Assembly: GCA_018263295.1 (NCBI GenBank)
Contig: JADFCZ010000003.1
Span: forward strand, 1-32,325
DNA length: 32,325 bases
Source: Conexibacter sp.
Lineage (GTDB): Bacteria; Actinomycetota; Thermoleophilia; Solirubrobacterales; 70-9
Direction: 5' to 3'
The notes under the pieces: generated by a model
What the model was told of the DNA's origin: nothing
Databases searched by the model: none
Seen by the model: the letters and a program-made list of their open reading frames with translations, nothing else
Position numbers and translations under genes: made by a program
In this document: one piece after another, positions 8,354 through 14,667 of the stretch
Layout of the letters: the number at the start of each line of letters is the position of its first letter
Numbering within the stretch: position 1 is the first letter of the stretch

Positions 8354-9613
8354 ATGGCCGGAACCAAGGAAGCGGGCGCGCTGTCGGCGTTCGCCGCGGC
8401 CTCCGGGCTCGAGGCGGGAACCGGCGGCGAGCTGCCCGACACCGGCGCCCTCCTCGGCGAGGGCAGCCTGAAGGTCGAGGGCGCCGGCCACGGCGAGCTG
8501 CCCGGCGGCGCGACCGGCACGATCCTCCACTGCACTTACGAGACCCGCTCCGACGACCGCACGACGACCCATCGGCGGACCGCCGTCGTCGTCAAGGTGC
8601 CGGCCGCGATGGGCTACGCCCCCTACCTGCTGTTCGGCGCCCTCGTCGGGTCGCACCTGCCGGCGGATGCGAAGAAGTGGGAGCCGGCCCCCGACGTCCG
8701 CGTCCTCGCCGATCGGGGAATCGACGAGGGCTGGCTGACCGAGCTCCTCTCCCCCGCCCTGACCGAGTGGCTGCAGCGCAGCCCCGACGACTGGGGCGCG
8801 GAGTACGCCGACGGTGTCCTCGTGGTCGCCCGGGAGTCGGCGATCACCGACCGGGACGATCTCGAGGGCCTGTGCGGAGACGCAGCCCGGATCGCGACGG
8901 CGCTCTCGGAGGAGGCGCTCGAGGCGAGCGAGGCCGGCGGCGGCAAGGCGGCGAAGAACACGAAGGTGAACCGCAACGCGCAGATCGCCGCCGGCATCGT
9001 CGGCGAGCTCGGGGCGGGGAACCCCGCCGACGTCGGCTCCGAGCTCCCCGCGGCCTCGGCGCTGGCCCGGCGCGACGGCGGCACGATCGGGCGGACGATC
9101 AAGCTGACGATCCTCTGGCTGATCGGCATCAACGTGATCGGCGGCGGCATCTACGGCCTCCTGCTGAACCTCGGCGACCCACTGAGGGCGGTGTTGATCT
9201 ACCAGGTGATCCTGATCGCGATCGTGGCGCCCCTGACCTTCCGCTCCGTCTCGCGCTCGGTCGCAACGATCGCCTCCGAGGAGGCGTTCTTCAGCGCCTA
9301 CGCGCGGGCAAACGGCCTGACGCCGCTCGAACCGCTGGCGTTCGCCGCCGAGTACGCCGACGCGAACCTGCCGGGCAAGCCGGTCCGCGTCTTCGCCGGC
9401 TCTTTCGGCGGCCGGCCCGGGGTCCTGATGACGACGGGGGACGGGCGGACGCGGGGCGATCAGATCGCCCTCGTCCGCGGGATCCGGGGGCCGATAGCGA
9501 CGACCGAGCTCAACGTCTCAGCGCCGGGCATCTCCGCCGGGGACCTCGACGCCGCGGTCGAGACGCTCGTGCTCGACCTCGAGACGGCGCCGGCGGAGCC
9601 CGCGAAGGCCTGA
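8354..9613 (+). CDS. Unknown membrane protein with two related soluble domains around a helical hairpin
   Basis: 419 aa, family not recognised. Residues about 250-273 (LTILWLIGINVIGGGIYGLLL) and 279-297 (AVLIYQVILIAIVAPLTF) form two adjacent transmembrane helices with a very short loop, so both large flanks lie on the same side of the membrane. The flanks look related: SAFAAASGLE (11-20) matches SAYARANGLT (314-323). Each is followed by a Gly-rich turn (LPGGATGTILHCTYET, FGGRPGVLMTTGD) and a basic strand. There is no signal peptide. A Lys-rich linker (GGKAAKNTKVNRN, about 197-208) precedes the membrane part, which suggests cytoplasmic flanks. The ATG start has a -10-like box 6 nt upstream. 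It may share a transcript with the GNAT gene 20 bp downstream. Function unknown. Confidence 0.85.
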   Translation: MAGTKEAGALSAFAAASGLEAGTGGELPDTGALLGEGSLKVEGAGHGELPGGATGTILHCTYETRSDDRTTTHRRTAVVVKVPAAMGYAPYLLFGALVGSHLPADAKKWEPAPDVRVLADRGIDEGWLTELLSPALTEWLQRSPDDWGAEYADGVLVVARESAITDRDDLEGLCGDAARIATALSEEALEASEAGGGKAAKNTKVNRNAQIAAGIVGELGAGNPADVGSELPAASALARRDGGTIGRTIKLTILWLIGINVIGGGIYGLLLNLGDPLRAVLIYQVILIAIVAPLTFRSVSRSVATIASEEAFFSAYARANGLTPLEPLAFAAEYADANLPGKPVRVFAGSFGGRPGVLMTTGDGRTRGDQIALVRGIRGPIATTELNVSAPGISAGDLDAAVETLVLDLETAPAEPAKA

Positions 9614-9632
9614 GGCGAGGCGGCGAACGGCC

Positions 9633-10205
9633 TTGGCGGCGCCGGCCGGGTGCCGCCGGGATGGGTGGGTCGCGAATCGCTTTACTGCAGGGATCGCCAC
9701 GACTCCGATCGACATCCGTCCCGCCGTTCTCGACGACCTGCCGCGGATCTTCGCGATCTACAACCGCGAGGTCGAGGGCGGCGTCGCGACGTTCGACATC
9801 GAGTCGCGCGAGCCGGGGCGTGACGACGAATGGCTGACCGCCCGCGCCCCCTACCACCCGGTGACGGTCGCGGTCGCCGACGGCAAGGTGGTCGGCTGGG
9901 CATCGATCGGCCCCTGGTCCCCGCGCGGCGCCTATCGCCGGACCGGCGAGGTCTCGGTCTACGTCGATCCCGTCAGCCGCGGCGCCGGAATCGGCCGGGC
10001 GCTGCTCGCCGACCTCGTCGGACGGGCCCGCTCGCTCCCCGAGATCCACGTCCTGCTCGCCCGGATCGCCCAGCCGAACCCGGCCAGCGTCACCGTCCAC
10101 GAGGCGGTCGGCTTCCGCTCGTTCGGAGTCCAGCGCCGTTGCGGCGAGAAGCTGGGAAGGATCCTCGACGTCGAGCTCTTCGACCTGCACCTGGACGAGG
10201 TGTAG
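9633..10205 (+). CDS. GNAT family N-acetyltransferase (phosphinothricin acetyltransferase-like)
   Basis: Transfers an acyl group from acyl-CoA to an amine. The pattern IDIRPAVLDDLPRIFAIYNREV, then VAVADGKVVGWASIGPW, then GEVSVYVDPVSRGAGIGRALL (the acetyl-CoA binding loop), then QPNPASVTVHEAVGFRSFG is typical of the Pat/Bar (YncA-like) branch. The substrate is not evident. The start is uncertain: TTG 9633 has no convincing ribosome-binding site and adds about 20 atypical residues. TTTACT (9681-9686) followed after 6 nt by ATC 9693 would give MATTPIDIRPA, a family-typical N-terminus and 170 aa, with an unusual start codon. The gene ends at the hairpin-rich region before greA. Confidence 0.85.
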   Translation: MAAPAGCRRDGWVANRFTAGIATTPIDIRPAVLDDLPRIFAIYNREVEGGVATFDIESREPGRDDEWLTARAPYHPVTVAVADGKVVGWASIGPWSPRGAYRRTGEVSVYVDPVSRGAGIGRALLADLVGRARSLPEIHVLLARIAQPNPASVTVHEAVGFRSFGVQRRCGEKLGRILDVELFDLHLDEV

Positions 10206-10366
10206 GACTGGAGACCGGCGGCGGCTGGTCGCGCGGCTGCCGGCAGGGTGCGGGGTGGTTTTGGCAGTGAGGGGGATGCGGGGCGGAACGCTGAGGAGGC
10301 TAGCGCCGGGGCATCGGGCCGAGTTGAGGGTCGTATGGCCACCAAACGCGGCCCAATGAAGCCACC

Positions 10367-10405
10367 GATCGGGATCGTGGCTGCAGAGCAACCCGAATCC
10401 CGATC
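10367..10405. repeat. 9-bp perfect inverted repeat, 21-nt spacer
   Basis: GATCGGGAT (10367-10375) and ATCCCGATC (10397-10405) are exact reverse complements around a 21-nt spacer. The repeat lies about 160 bp past the GNAT stop, in the less G+C-rich part of the gap. It could be a hairpin in a 3' UTR or a protein site; the sequence does not distinguish these. Confidence 0.5.
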
Positions 10406-10492
10406 AGTACCCAACCAACGGTGAGCCGATGTGTCGATTCGCTCGCCCGGATCACAAGATCGTCGGGCCGCCCGCCGGCCGCCGGCCCAGGG

Positions 10493-10558
10493 GTCGGCGG
10501 GGGTGGGCGCCGCCGACACTCAGCACGAAGTGCGGAGGCGGTGCCCACCCCCGACGGC
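10493..10558. terminator. Large GC-rich hairpin with a nested inner hairpin (probable bidirectional terminator)
   Basis: The arms 10493-10514 and 10537-10558 pair over 22 positions with one mismatch and two G-U pairs; the core is GGGGGTGGGC against GCCCACCCCC. The 22-nt loop contains a second perfect hairpin, GCAC-GAA-GTGC (10523-10533). There is no U-tract on either strand. It lies 20-85 bp past the greA stop and some 290 bp past the GNAT stop. It is best read as a U-less terminator or 3' RNA structure for greA. Confidence 0.6.
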
Positions 10559-10560
10559 CC

Positions 10561-10585
10561 CCGCCTAGGACACGGACCTAGGCGG
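10561..10585 (-). terminator. Perfect 9-bp hairpin containing the greA stop codon
   Basis: CCGCCTAGG and CCTAGGCGG pair perfectly around a 7-nt loop. The greA TAG stop (10580-10578) sits inside the right arm, so the last two codons and the stop are in the stem. With the larger hairpin just beyond, this forms a tandem 3' structure on the greA mRNA. Confidence 0.5.
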
Positions 10586-11057
10586 CCTCGATCTTCGTGA
10601 TCTTCAGCTCCTTGGCCGGACCCCGCGGCACCTCGACGCTGACGATCTCGCCGCGCTTGCGGCCCATCAGGGCCTTGCCGATCGGGGACTCGTGCGAGAG
10701 CTTCTCCTCGGCCGGGTTGGCCTCGGCCGAGCCGACGAGCTGGAACTTGCGGGAGTCGCCGGTCTTCTGGTCCTTGACGTGCACCTTGACGCCGACGGAG
10801 ACGACGCCGGTGTCGACCTGATCCTTGTCGACGACGATCGCACGGCGGACGCGCTCCTCCATCTGGGCGATCCGCTGCTCGAGCATGGCCTGCTCGTTCT
10901 TCGCGTCGTCGTACTCGGAGTTCTCGGCGATGTCGCCGAACTCGCGGGCCTCCTTGATCCGCTCGGCGACCTCACGCCGGCGCGTCGTCTGGAGCTCCTC
11001 GAGCTCCGCCTTCAGCTTCTCGAGACCTTCGGGAGTGATCAGGGACTCTCTGGCCAC
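10578..11057 (-). CDS. greA: Transcription elongation factor GreA
   Basis: Binds the secondary channel of RNA polymerase and stimulates cleavage of backtracked RNA. The N-terminal coiled coil begins LITPEGLEKLKAELEEL. Its tip carries the acidic catalytic loop GDIAENSEYDDAKNEQ with the conserved Asp and Glu. The C-terminal FKBP-like domain follows (VKVHVKDQKTGDSRKFQLVG, then SPIGKALMGRKRGEIVSVEVPRG). At 159 aa it is standard length. The start is GTG 11057, with AGGAAGG 6 nt upstream. The gene has its own promoter and a leader of about 110 nt with a strong hairpin, and hairpins at its 3' end. Confidence 0.97.
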   Translation of the reverse strand: MARESLITPEGLEKLKAELEELQTTRRREVAERIKEAREFGDIAENSEYDDAKNEQAMLEQRIAQMEERVRRAIVVDKDQVDTGVVSVGVKVHVKDQKTGDSRKFQLVGSAEANPAEEKLSHESPIGKALMGRKRGEIVSVEVPRGPAKELKITKIEAA

Positions 11058-11121
11058 GTTCTACCTTCCTCGTGTTCGTCCCCGGTTGCCGTCTGAAAAC
11101 GCCCTCCCGGAGAACAGAAAC

Positions 11122-11159
11122 GCCCGATTTGCAGTCCCGCGAGGGGCCGCTGGTCGGGC
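11122..11159 (-). promoter_or_regulatory. Candidate attenuator hairpin in the greA leader
   Basis: On the minus strand GCCCGA (11159-11154) pairs with TCGGGC (11127-11122). Inside, CAG/CTG and CCC/GGG can extend the helix. The structure is followed directly by a U-rich stretch (GTTTCTGTTCT), so it resembles an intrinsic terminator starting a few nucleotides after the predicted transcription start and ending about 65 nt before the greA start codon. Confidence 0.45.
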
Positions 11160-11172
11160 ACGGCGGCGCGGA

Positions 11173-11200
11173 ACTATAGCAACGGCTCTCGCCGGTTCAA
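11173..11200 (-). promoter_or_regulatory. greA promoter
   Basis: TTGAAC (11200-11195), a 16-nt spacer and TATAGT (11178-11173) form the best sigma70-type promoter in the window (4/6 and 5/6 to consensus). It lies between the dus stop and greA and predicts a transcription start near 11166. Confidence 0.6.
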
Positions 11201-11243
11201 CGGGCCTGGGAGCGGCCGCCCGCGCGACCGCCGGAACGGCGCC

Positions 11244-12239
11244 TCAGGCCGCCGCGAGCCGGGCGGTGCCGAGCTCGCGGACGCGCTCGCGGGCCTCGCC
11301 GAGATCCTCGAGCTGCTGGAAGCAGGCGGCGTCGCGGTGCGGGACCCCCATCCGCGCCAGATACCAGGGGTAGAACTTGCGCAGGTAGTGCGATGCCCGG
11401 GCCGCCCCGAGGTGCTCCTCGGCGGCGTCGATGACCCAGAGCAGCTCCGCCGCGATCTCCTCGGGGTCCGGCGCCTCCGTCCGTCGCCCCGTCAGCTCCT
11501 CGAAGATCCACGGGTAGCCGAACGAGCCGCGGGCGATCATCACCGCGTCGGCGCCGGACTCCCTGTACGCCGTGCGCGCGGATTCGGCGCTGTCGAGCCC
11601 CCCGGAGACGATCACCGGCACGTCGATCAGGCCGGTCAGCTCACGGACGAGCTGGTAGTCGGGCGTCCCCTTGTGCTGGACGGCCGCCGAGCGCGGATGG
11701 AAGGCGATCGCCGCCACCCCCGCCTCGCGGACGAGGCGCACGGCGACGTCGACGCCGGACCGGTCCCCGGCCCGCAGGCCCGAGCGCAGCTTCACCGTCA
11801 CCGGCCTCCCGCCCCCCTCGACGGCAGCCGCGGCCACCGCGACCGCGAGGTCGGGGTCGGAGATCAGCTCGGCCCCGGCACCCGTCTTCCGGACCTTCTT
11901 GACGGGGCAGCCCATGTTGAGGTCGATCAGGTCGGCGCCCGCCTCGGCGGCGACCGCGGCGGCCCCGCGCATGACCTCCGGGTCGGCCCCGAAGAGCTGG
12001 ATCGAAGTCGGATGCTCGTCGGGGTGGATGCGGAGGAGCTCGGTCATCGTGCGCTCGTTGCCGTAGTGGATTGCGTGGCTCGAGACCATCTCGGAGACGG
12101 CCAGGCCGGCACCGTGGCGGCGGGCCTGCAGGCGCACGAACCAGTTGCCGATGCCGGCGAGCGGCGCCAGCAGAACGCGATTGGAGATCGGGACGCCGCC
12201 GATCTCGAAGGGCTCCGTGAGCGGCGGCTGCGCGCTCAC
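11244..12239 (-). CDS. dus: tRNA-dihydrouridine synthase (Dus family)
   Basis: An FMN-dependent enzyme that reduces uridine to dihydrouridine in tRNA. The TIM barrel starts at ISNRVLLAPLAGIGNW. The catalytic Cys is in DLNMGCPVKKVRK. Flavin and phosphate contacts are in VTVKLRSGL, FHPRSAAVQHKG, VIVSGGLDS and ADAVMIARG, and the helical tail includes HYLRKFYPWYL. The start is GTG 12239, overlapping the coaX stop as GTGA, which gives 331 aa. The same frame stays open far upstream through coaX, but that is shadow. Which of the Dus subfamilies it belongs to is not decidable here. It is translationally coupled to coaX; a separate promoter follows for greA. Confidence 0.95.
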   Translation of the reverse strand: MSAQPPLTEPFEIGGVPISNRVLLAPLAGIGNWFVRLQARRHGAGLAVSEMVSSHAIHYGNERTMTELLRIHPDEHPTSIQLFGADPEVMRGAAAVAAEAGADLIDLNMGCPVKKVRKTGAGAELISDPDLAVAVAAAAVEGGGRPVTVKLRSGLRAGDRSGVDVAVRLVREAGVAAIAFHPRSAAVQHKGTPDYQLVRELTGLIDVPVIVSGGLDSAESARTAYRESGADAVMIARGSFGYPWIFEELTGRRTEAPDPEEIAAELLWVIDAAEEHLGAARASHYLRKFYPWYLARMGVPHRDAACFQQLEDLGEARERVRELGTARLAAA

Positions 12240-13000
12240 CGGTTGCGCTCCCAGATCAGCCGCAGGCCGGTCAGCGTCAGGTGGGGATCGACCTCGTCGA
12301 TGGTCTCGCAGAGCGGGGCGATCGTCGTGGCCATGCCGCCGGTCGCGATCACGGTCGCGTCCTCGCCGAGTTCCTCGCGCATCCGCGCGACGACGCCGTC
12401 GACGAGACCGGCGAACCCGTACGCGAAGCCCGACTGGAGTGCCGTCTGCGTATTCCGCCCGATCGCCTGCTCCGGCCGCGCGAGCTGAAACCGCGGCAGC
12501 TTCGCGGCGCGCGAGGAGAGGGCGTCGATCGAGATCTCGAGTCCGGGTGCGATGACGCCGCCGAGGTACTCGCCGTCGGCGGAGACGGCATCGACGTTGA
12601 TCGACGTCCCGAAGTCGACCGAGAGACAGCGGCCGCCGACCCTGTCGTAGGAGGCGACGGCGTTGACGAGGCGGTCGGAGCCGAGCTCGTGCGGGTTGTC
12701 GATCAGGATCGGCATCCCCGTCCTGGCGGCCGGCCCGACCGGGAGGAACGGCACCTCGATGTGGTGGGAGCAGAGGCGCTCGTACTCGGGCGCGAGTCGC
12801 GGCACCACGGTCGAGAGGATCAGTCCCTCGACCGAGCCGCGGTCGAGATCGCGGAAGTCGAGCGAGCCCGCGATCGCCAGCGCCAGCTCGTCGGCGGTCG
12901 AGTCGCCGCGGGTCGCGAGGCGCCAATCGCCGATCAGTTCGGCGCCGGCGAAGGCGCCGACGTGCGTCTGGGTGTTGCCGACGTCGACCGCTAGGAGCAT
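12236..13000 (-). CDS. coaX: Type III pantothenate kinase (CoaX)
   Basis: Phosphorylates pantothenate, the first step of coenzyme A synthesis. It belongs to the ASKHA fold. The phosphate loop is AVDVGNTQTHVG (6-12 core), the catalytic Asp lies in GSDRLVNAVA (residues 107-110, usually GADR), and the second phosphate motif is DFGTS (129-133). IAPGLEISIDAL and the C-terminal ATGGMA also fit. At 254 aa it matches the family. Ser for Ala in GSDR is a mild variant. The ATG start has no ribosome-binding site but GACAAT 6 nt upstream, consistent with a leaderless coaX-dus mRNA. It is divergent from the GST-like gene with 50 bp between start codons. Confidence 0.96.
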   Translation of the reverse strand: MLLAVDVGNTQTHVGAFAGAELIGDWRLATRGDSTADELALAIAGSLDFRDLDRGSVEGLILSTVVPRLAPEYERLCSHHIEVPFLPVGPAARTGMPILIDNPHELGSDRLVNAVASYDRVGGRCLSVDFGTSINVDAVSADGEYLGGVIAPGLEISIDALSSRAAKLPRFQLARPEQAIGRNTQTALQSGFAYGFAGLVDGVVARMREELGEDATVIATGGMATTIAPLCETIDEVDPHLTLTGLRLIWERNR

Positions 13001-13006
13001 CGCGCG

Positions 13007-13012
13007 ATTGTC
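13007..13012 (-). promoter_or_regulatory. -10-like box for leaderless coaX
   Basis: GACAAT on the minus strand ends 6 nt before ATG 13000. There is no ribosome-binding site and no clear -35. Confidence 0.4.
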
Positions 13013-13037
13013 GCAACCGCCGCGGGCCGGATGCGTG

Positions 13038-13043
13038 TAGGTT
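13038..13043 (+). promoter_or_regulatory. -10-like box for leaderless GST-like gene
   Basis: TAGGTT ends 7 nt before ATG 13051; the bases between (CGCCGCC) cannot act as a ribosome-binding site. It lies 26 bp from the opposite-strand coaX box, so the two promoters share about 50 bp. Confidence 0.4.
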
Positions 13044-13050
13044 CGCCGCC

Positions 13051-14121
13051 ATGAAGGCTCGCCTGTTCACGATCCCCGCTTCCCATCCCGGCTGGACGGC
13101 GAGGCTGATGCTCGAGCGCAAGGGCATCCCCTACTCGCGGATCGACCTCGTCGCGGTGCTCTCGAAGCCGATCCTCCGCGCCGCTGGATTCCCCGGAGTG
13201 ACGGTGCCGGCGCTGCGGATCGACGGCCGCAGGGTCCAGGGCAGCAGGGAGATCGCTCGCGAGCTCGACCGGATCGCGCCCGACCCGCCGTTCTTCCCCG
13301 CCGACCCCGATGCCCGGGCCAAGGTCGAGGAGGCGGAGGCCTGGGGGGACGAGGTTCTCCAGGACGTCGCGCGGCGGCTCGTCTGGAACCTGCTCAGCAA
13401 GGACAGCGGCCCGATCGAGAGCTACCTGGCCGGCGCGAAGCTCGGGCTCCCGGTGCCGATCGCCGCCAAGACCGCACCGCCGATCGCCAAGTTGTCGGCC
13501 CGCTTCAACGAGGCTGACGACGCCCATGCGATCGCCGACCTCGCCGCGATCCCCGGGCTCCTCGACCGGATCGACGCCTACATCGCCGACGGCGTCATCG
13601 GCGGCGCCGACCCGAACGCGGCCGACCTCCAGATCGCACCCAGCGTCGCACTGCTGATGACGCTCGAGGACCTGCGCCCGCACATCGAGTCGCGGCCGGC
13701 GGGCGAGCTCGCGCGCCGGCTGGTCCCCGACTTCCCGGGGCACACGCCTCCCGGCTTCCCGGCCGCCTGGCTCGAGCCGCTCAGCGGCCGAGCTCGATCG
13801 GCCCGAACGGCACGACCCGCTCGGCGTCCCCGAGCTTCTCGAGGCAGTCCCGGAGCCGGGTCCCGTCCGGCAGCTCGAGCCCGGGATCGAGCTCGAGCAG
13901 GGGGATCAGCACGAACCGGCGCGACGTCACCTCGCGGTGCGGCAGCCGCAACCTGTCCGTCTCGAGCTCGACGTCGCCGAGCAAGAGGACGTCGACGTCG
14001 ACCGGCCGCGGGCTGTGGCGGGGCGCCGAGAAGTCGCGTCCGGCCTCGGCCTCGACGGACTTGCAGGCGTCCAACAGCCCCTCGGGCCCGAGCGCGGTCG
14101 AGATCCGGACGGCGAGGTTGA
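13051..14121 (+). CDS. Glutathione S-transferase-like protein with a long antisense-overlapping tail
   Basis: The N-terminal thioredoxin-fold GST domain is clear: RLFTIPASHPGWTARLMLERKG, YSRIDL, then VPALRIDGRRVQGSREIARELD, which matches the cis-Pro and the S/E glutathione-contact loop. A helical C-terminal domain runs to about residue 243 (GFPAAWLEPL). Actinobacteria mostly lack glutathione, so the thiol partner is uncertain. No stop occurs at the domain end. The frame continues another 110 or so residues, very rich in Arg, Ala and Ser, antisense to folK, until TGA 14119-14121. No stop exists near the domain end in the other two forward frames either. The tail has no domain features and may be a read-on extension. 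Start ATG 13051. Confidence 0.8.
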   Translation: MKARLFTIPASHPGWTARLMLERKGIPYSRIDLVAVLSKPILRAAGFPGVTVPALRIDGRRVQGSREIARELDRIAPDPPFFPADPDARAKVEEAEAWGDEVLQDVARRLVWNLLSKDSGPIESYLAGAKLGLPVPIAAKTAPPIAKLSARFNEADDAHAIADLAAIPGLLDRIDAYIADGVIGGADPNAADLQIAPSVALLMTLEDLRPHIESRPAGELARRLVPDFPGHTPPGFPAAWLEPLSGRARSARTARPARRPRASRGSPGAGSRPAARARDRARAGGSARTGATSPRGAAAATCPSRARRRRARGRRRRPAAGCGGAPRSRVRPRPRRTCRRPTAPRARARSRSGRRG

Positions 14122-14299
14122 GGAAGTCGGGCTGGTCGAGGATCTCGCCCACCGGTTCGGTCTCATAGCCGGAGGAGACCGCTTCCACCCCGACTCCGCG
14201 GCGGGACAGGCCGGCGATCGCGGCGCGCAGGTTCTCGACGCGGTCGCCGACGTTGGACCCGAGGCCGAGATAGCCGGTCCGCCCCCCGCCCGCGCTCAT
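13781..14299 (-). CDS. folK: 2-amino-4-hydroxy-6-hydroxymethyldihydropteridine pyrophosphokinase (HPPK, FolK)
   Basis: Transfers pyrophosphate from ATP to 6-hydroxymethyl-7,8-dihydropterin in folate synthesis. The motifs are GYLGLGSNVGDR (residues 9-20), SSGYETEPVG, QPDFLNLAV, and the HPPK signature RPVDVDVLLLG (98-108) with PHREVTSRRFVLIPL following. At 172 aa it is a normal monofunctional enzyme. ATG 14299 overlaps the folB stop (ATGA). It is the last gene of the leftward series and ends inside the antisense tail of the GST-like gene. The upstream open frame to 14803 is shadow of folB. Confidence 0.97.
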   Translation of the reverse strand: MSAGGGRTGYLGLGSNVGDRVENLRAAIAGLSRRGVGVEAVSSGYETEPVGEILDQPDFLNLAVRISTALGPEGLLDACKSVEAEAGRDFSAPRHSPRPVDVDVLLLGDVELETDRLRLPHREVTSRRFVLIPLLELDPGLELPDGTRLRDCLEKLGDAERVVPFGPIELGR

Positions 14300-14667
14300 C
14301 GGGGCGGGCGCCTGAGGACGACCGCGACCTCGCCGATCGCCTCGGGGATCGGCGGCTCGGTCTTGGCGGCGCGGATCTCGAGCTCGTCCGGCGAGAACTC
14401 CGCTTCGAGCCGGTCCGCGATCAGCCCGCACAGGTGCTCGAGCGTCCGGCAGCTCGTCCCGGTCACGACCTCGCTCGCCACGCGCGCGACCGCGCCGTAG
14501 TCGATGGTGCCGCCGAGCTCGTCGTCGGCGACTGCCGGGCACTCGGCGACGAGCAGATCGATGTCGAGGACGATCAGCCGGCCGACCTCGCGCTCGGCCT
14601 CGCTGACGCCGTGCGGCCCGAACGCCCGCAGGCCGCGGAGCTCGATCCGGACCGTCTCCCCGCTCAT
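14296..14667 (-). CDS. folB: Dihydroneopterin aldolase (FolB)
   Basis: Cleaves 7,8-dihydroneopterin to 6-hydroxymethyl-dihydropterin and glycolaldehyde. This 123-aa tunnelling-fold protein has RAFGPHGVSEAEREVGR (residues about 14-30, containing the conserved pterin-site Glu), TIDYGAV, CRTLEHLCGLIADRL and the catalytic Lys in AAKTEPPIP. It overlaps folP upstream and folK downstream by 4 nt each (ATGA), so the three are translationally coupled. The usual FGHHG-type loop reads FGPHG, as in other bacteria. Confidence 0.96.
   Translation of the reverse strand: MSGETVRIELRGLRAFGPHGVSEAEREVGRLIVLDIDLLVAECPAVADDELGGTIDYGAVARVASEVVTGTSCRTLEHLCGLIADRLEAEFSPDELEIRAAKTEPPIPEAIGEVAVVLRRPPR

Larger units (their letters stand above)
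10206..10577. other. Hairpin-rich intergenic region between GNAT gene and greA
   Basis: 372 bp between two convergent genes. It holds three separate inverted repeats (10367-10405, 10493-10558 and 10561-10585), listed individually. Its composition drops in G+C between about 10320 and 10450. An 82-codon minus-strand frame (10548-10300) crosses it but spans the largest hairpin and has no recognisable domain, so I do not call it a gene. Confidence 0.6.

Noticed and set aside
10300-10548. 82-codon minus-strand frame between GNAT gene and greA
   Set aside because: It crosses the strong nested hairpin, has no ribosome-binding site and no domain-like sequence.
12240-13127. Long frame extending Dus upstream through coaX
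   Set aside because: The protein upstream of GTG 12239 is a shadow of coaX with skewed Arg/Pro content.
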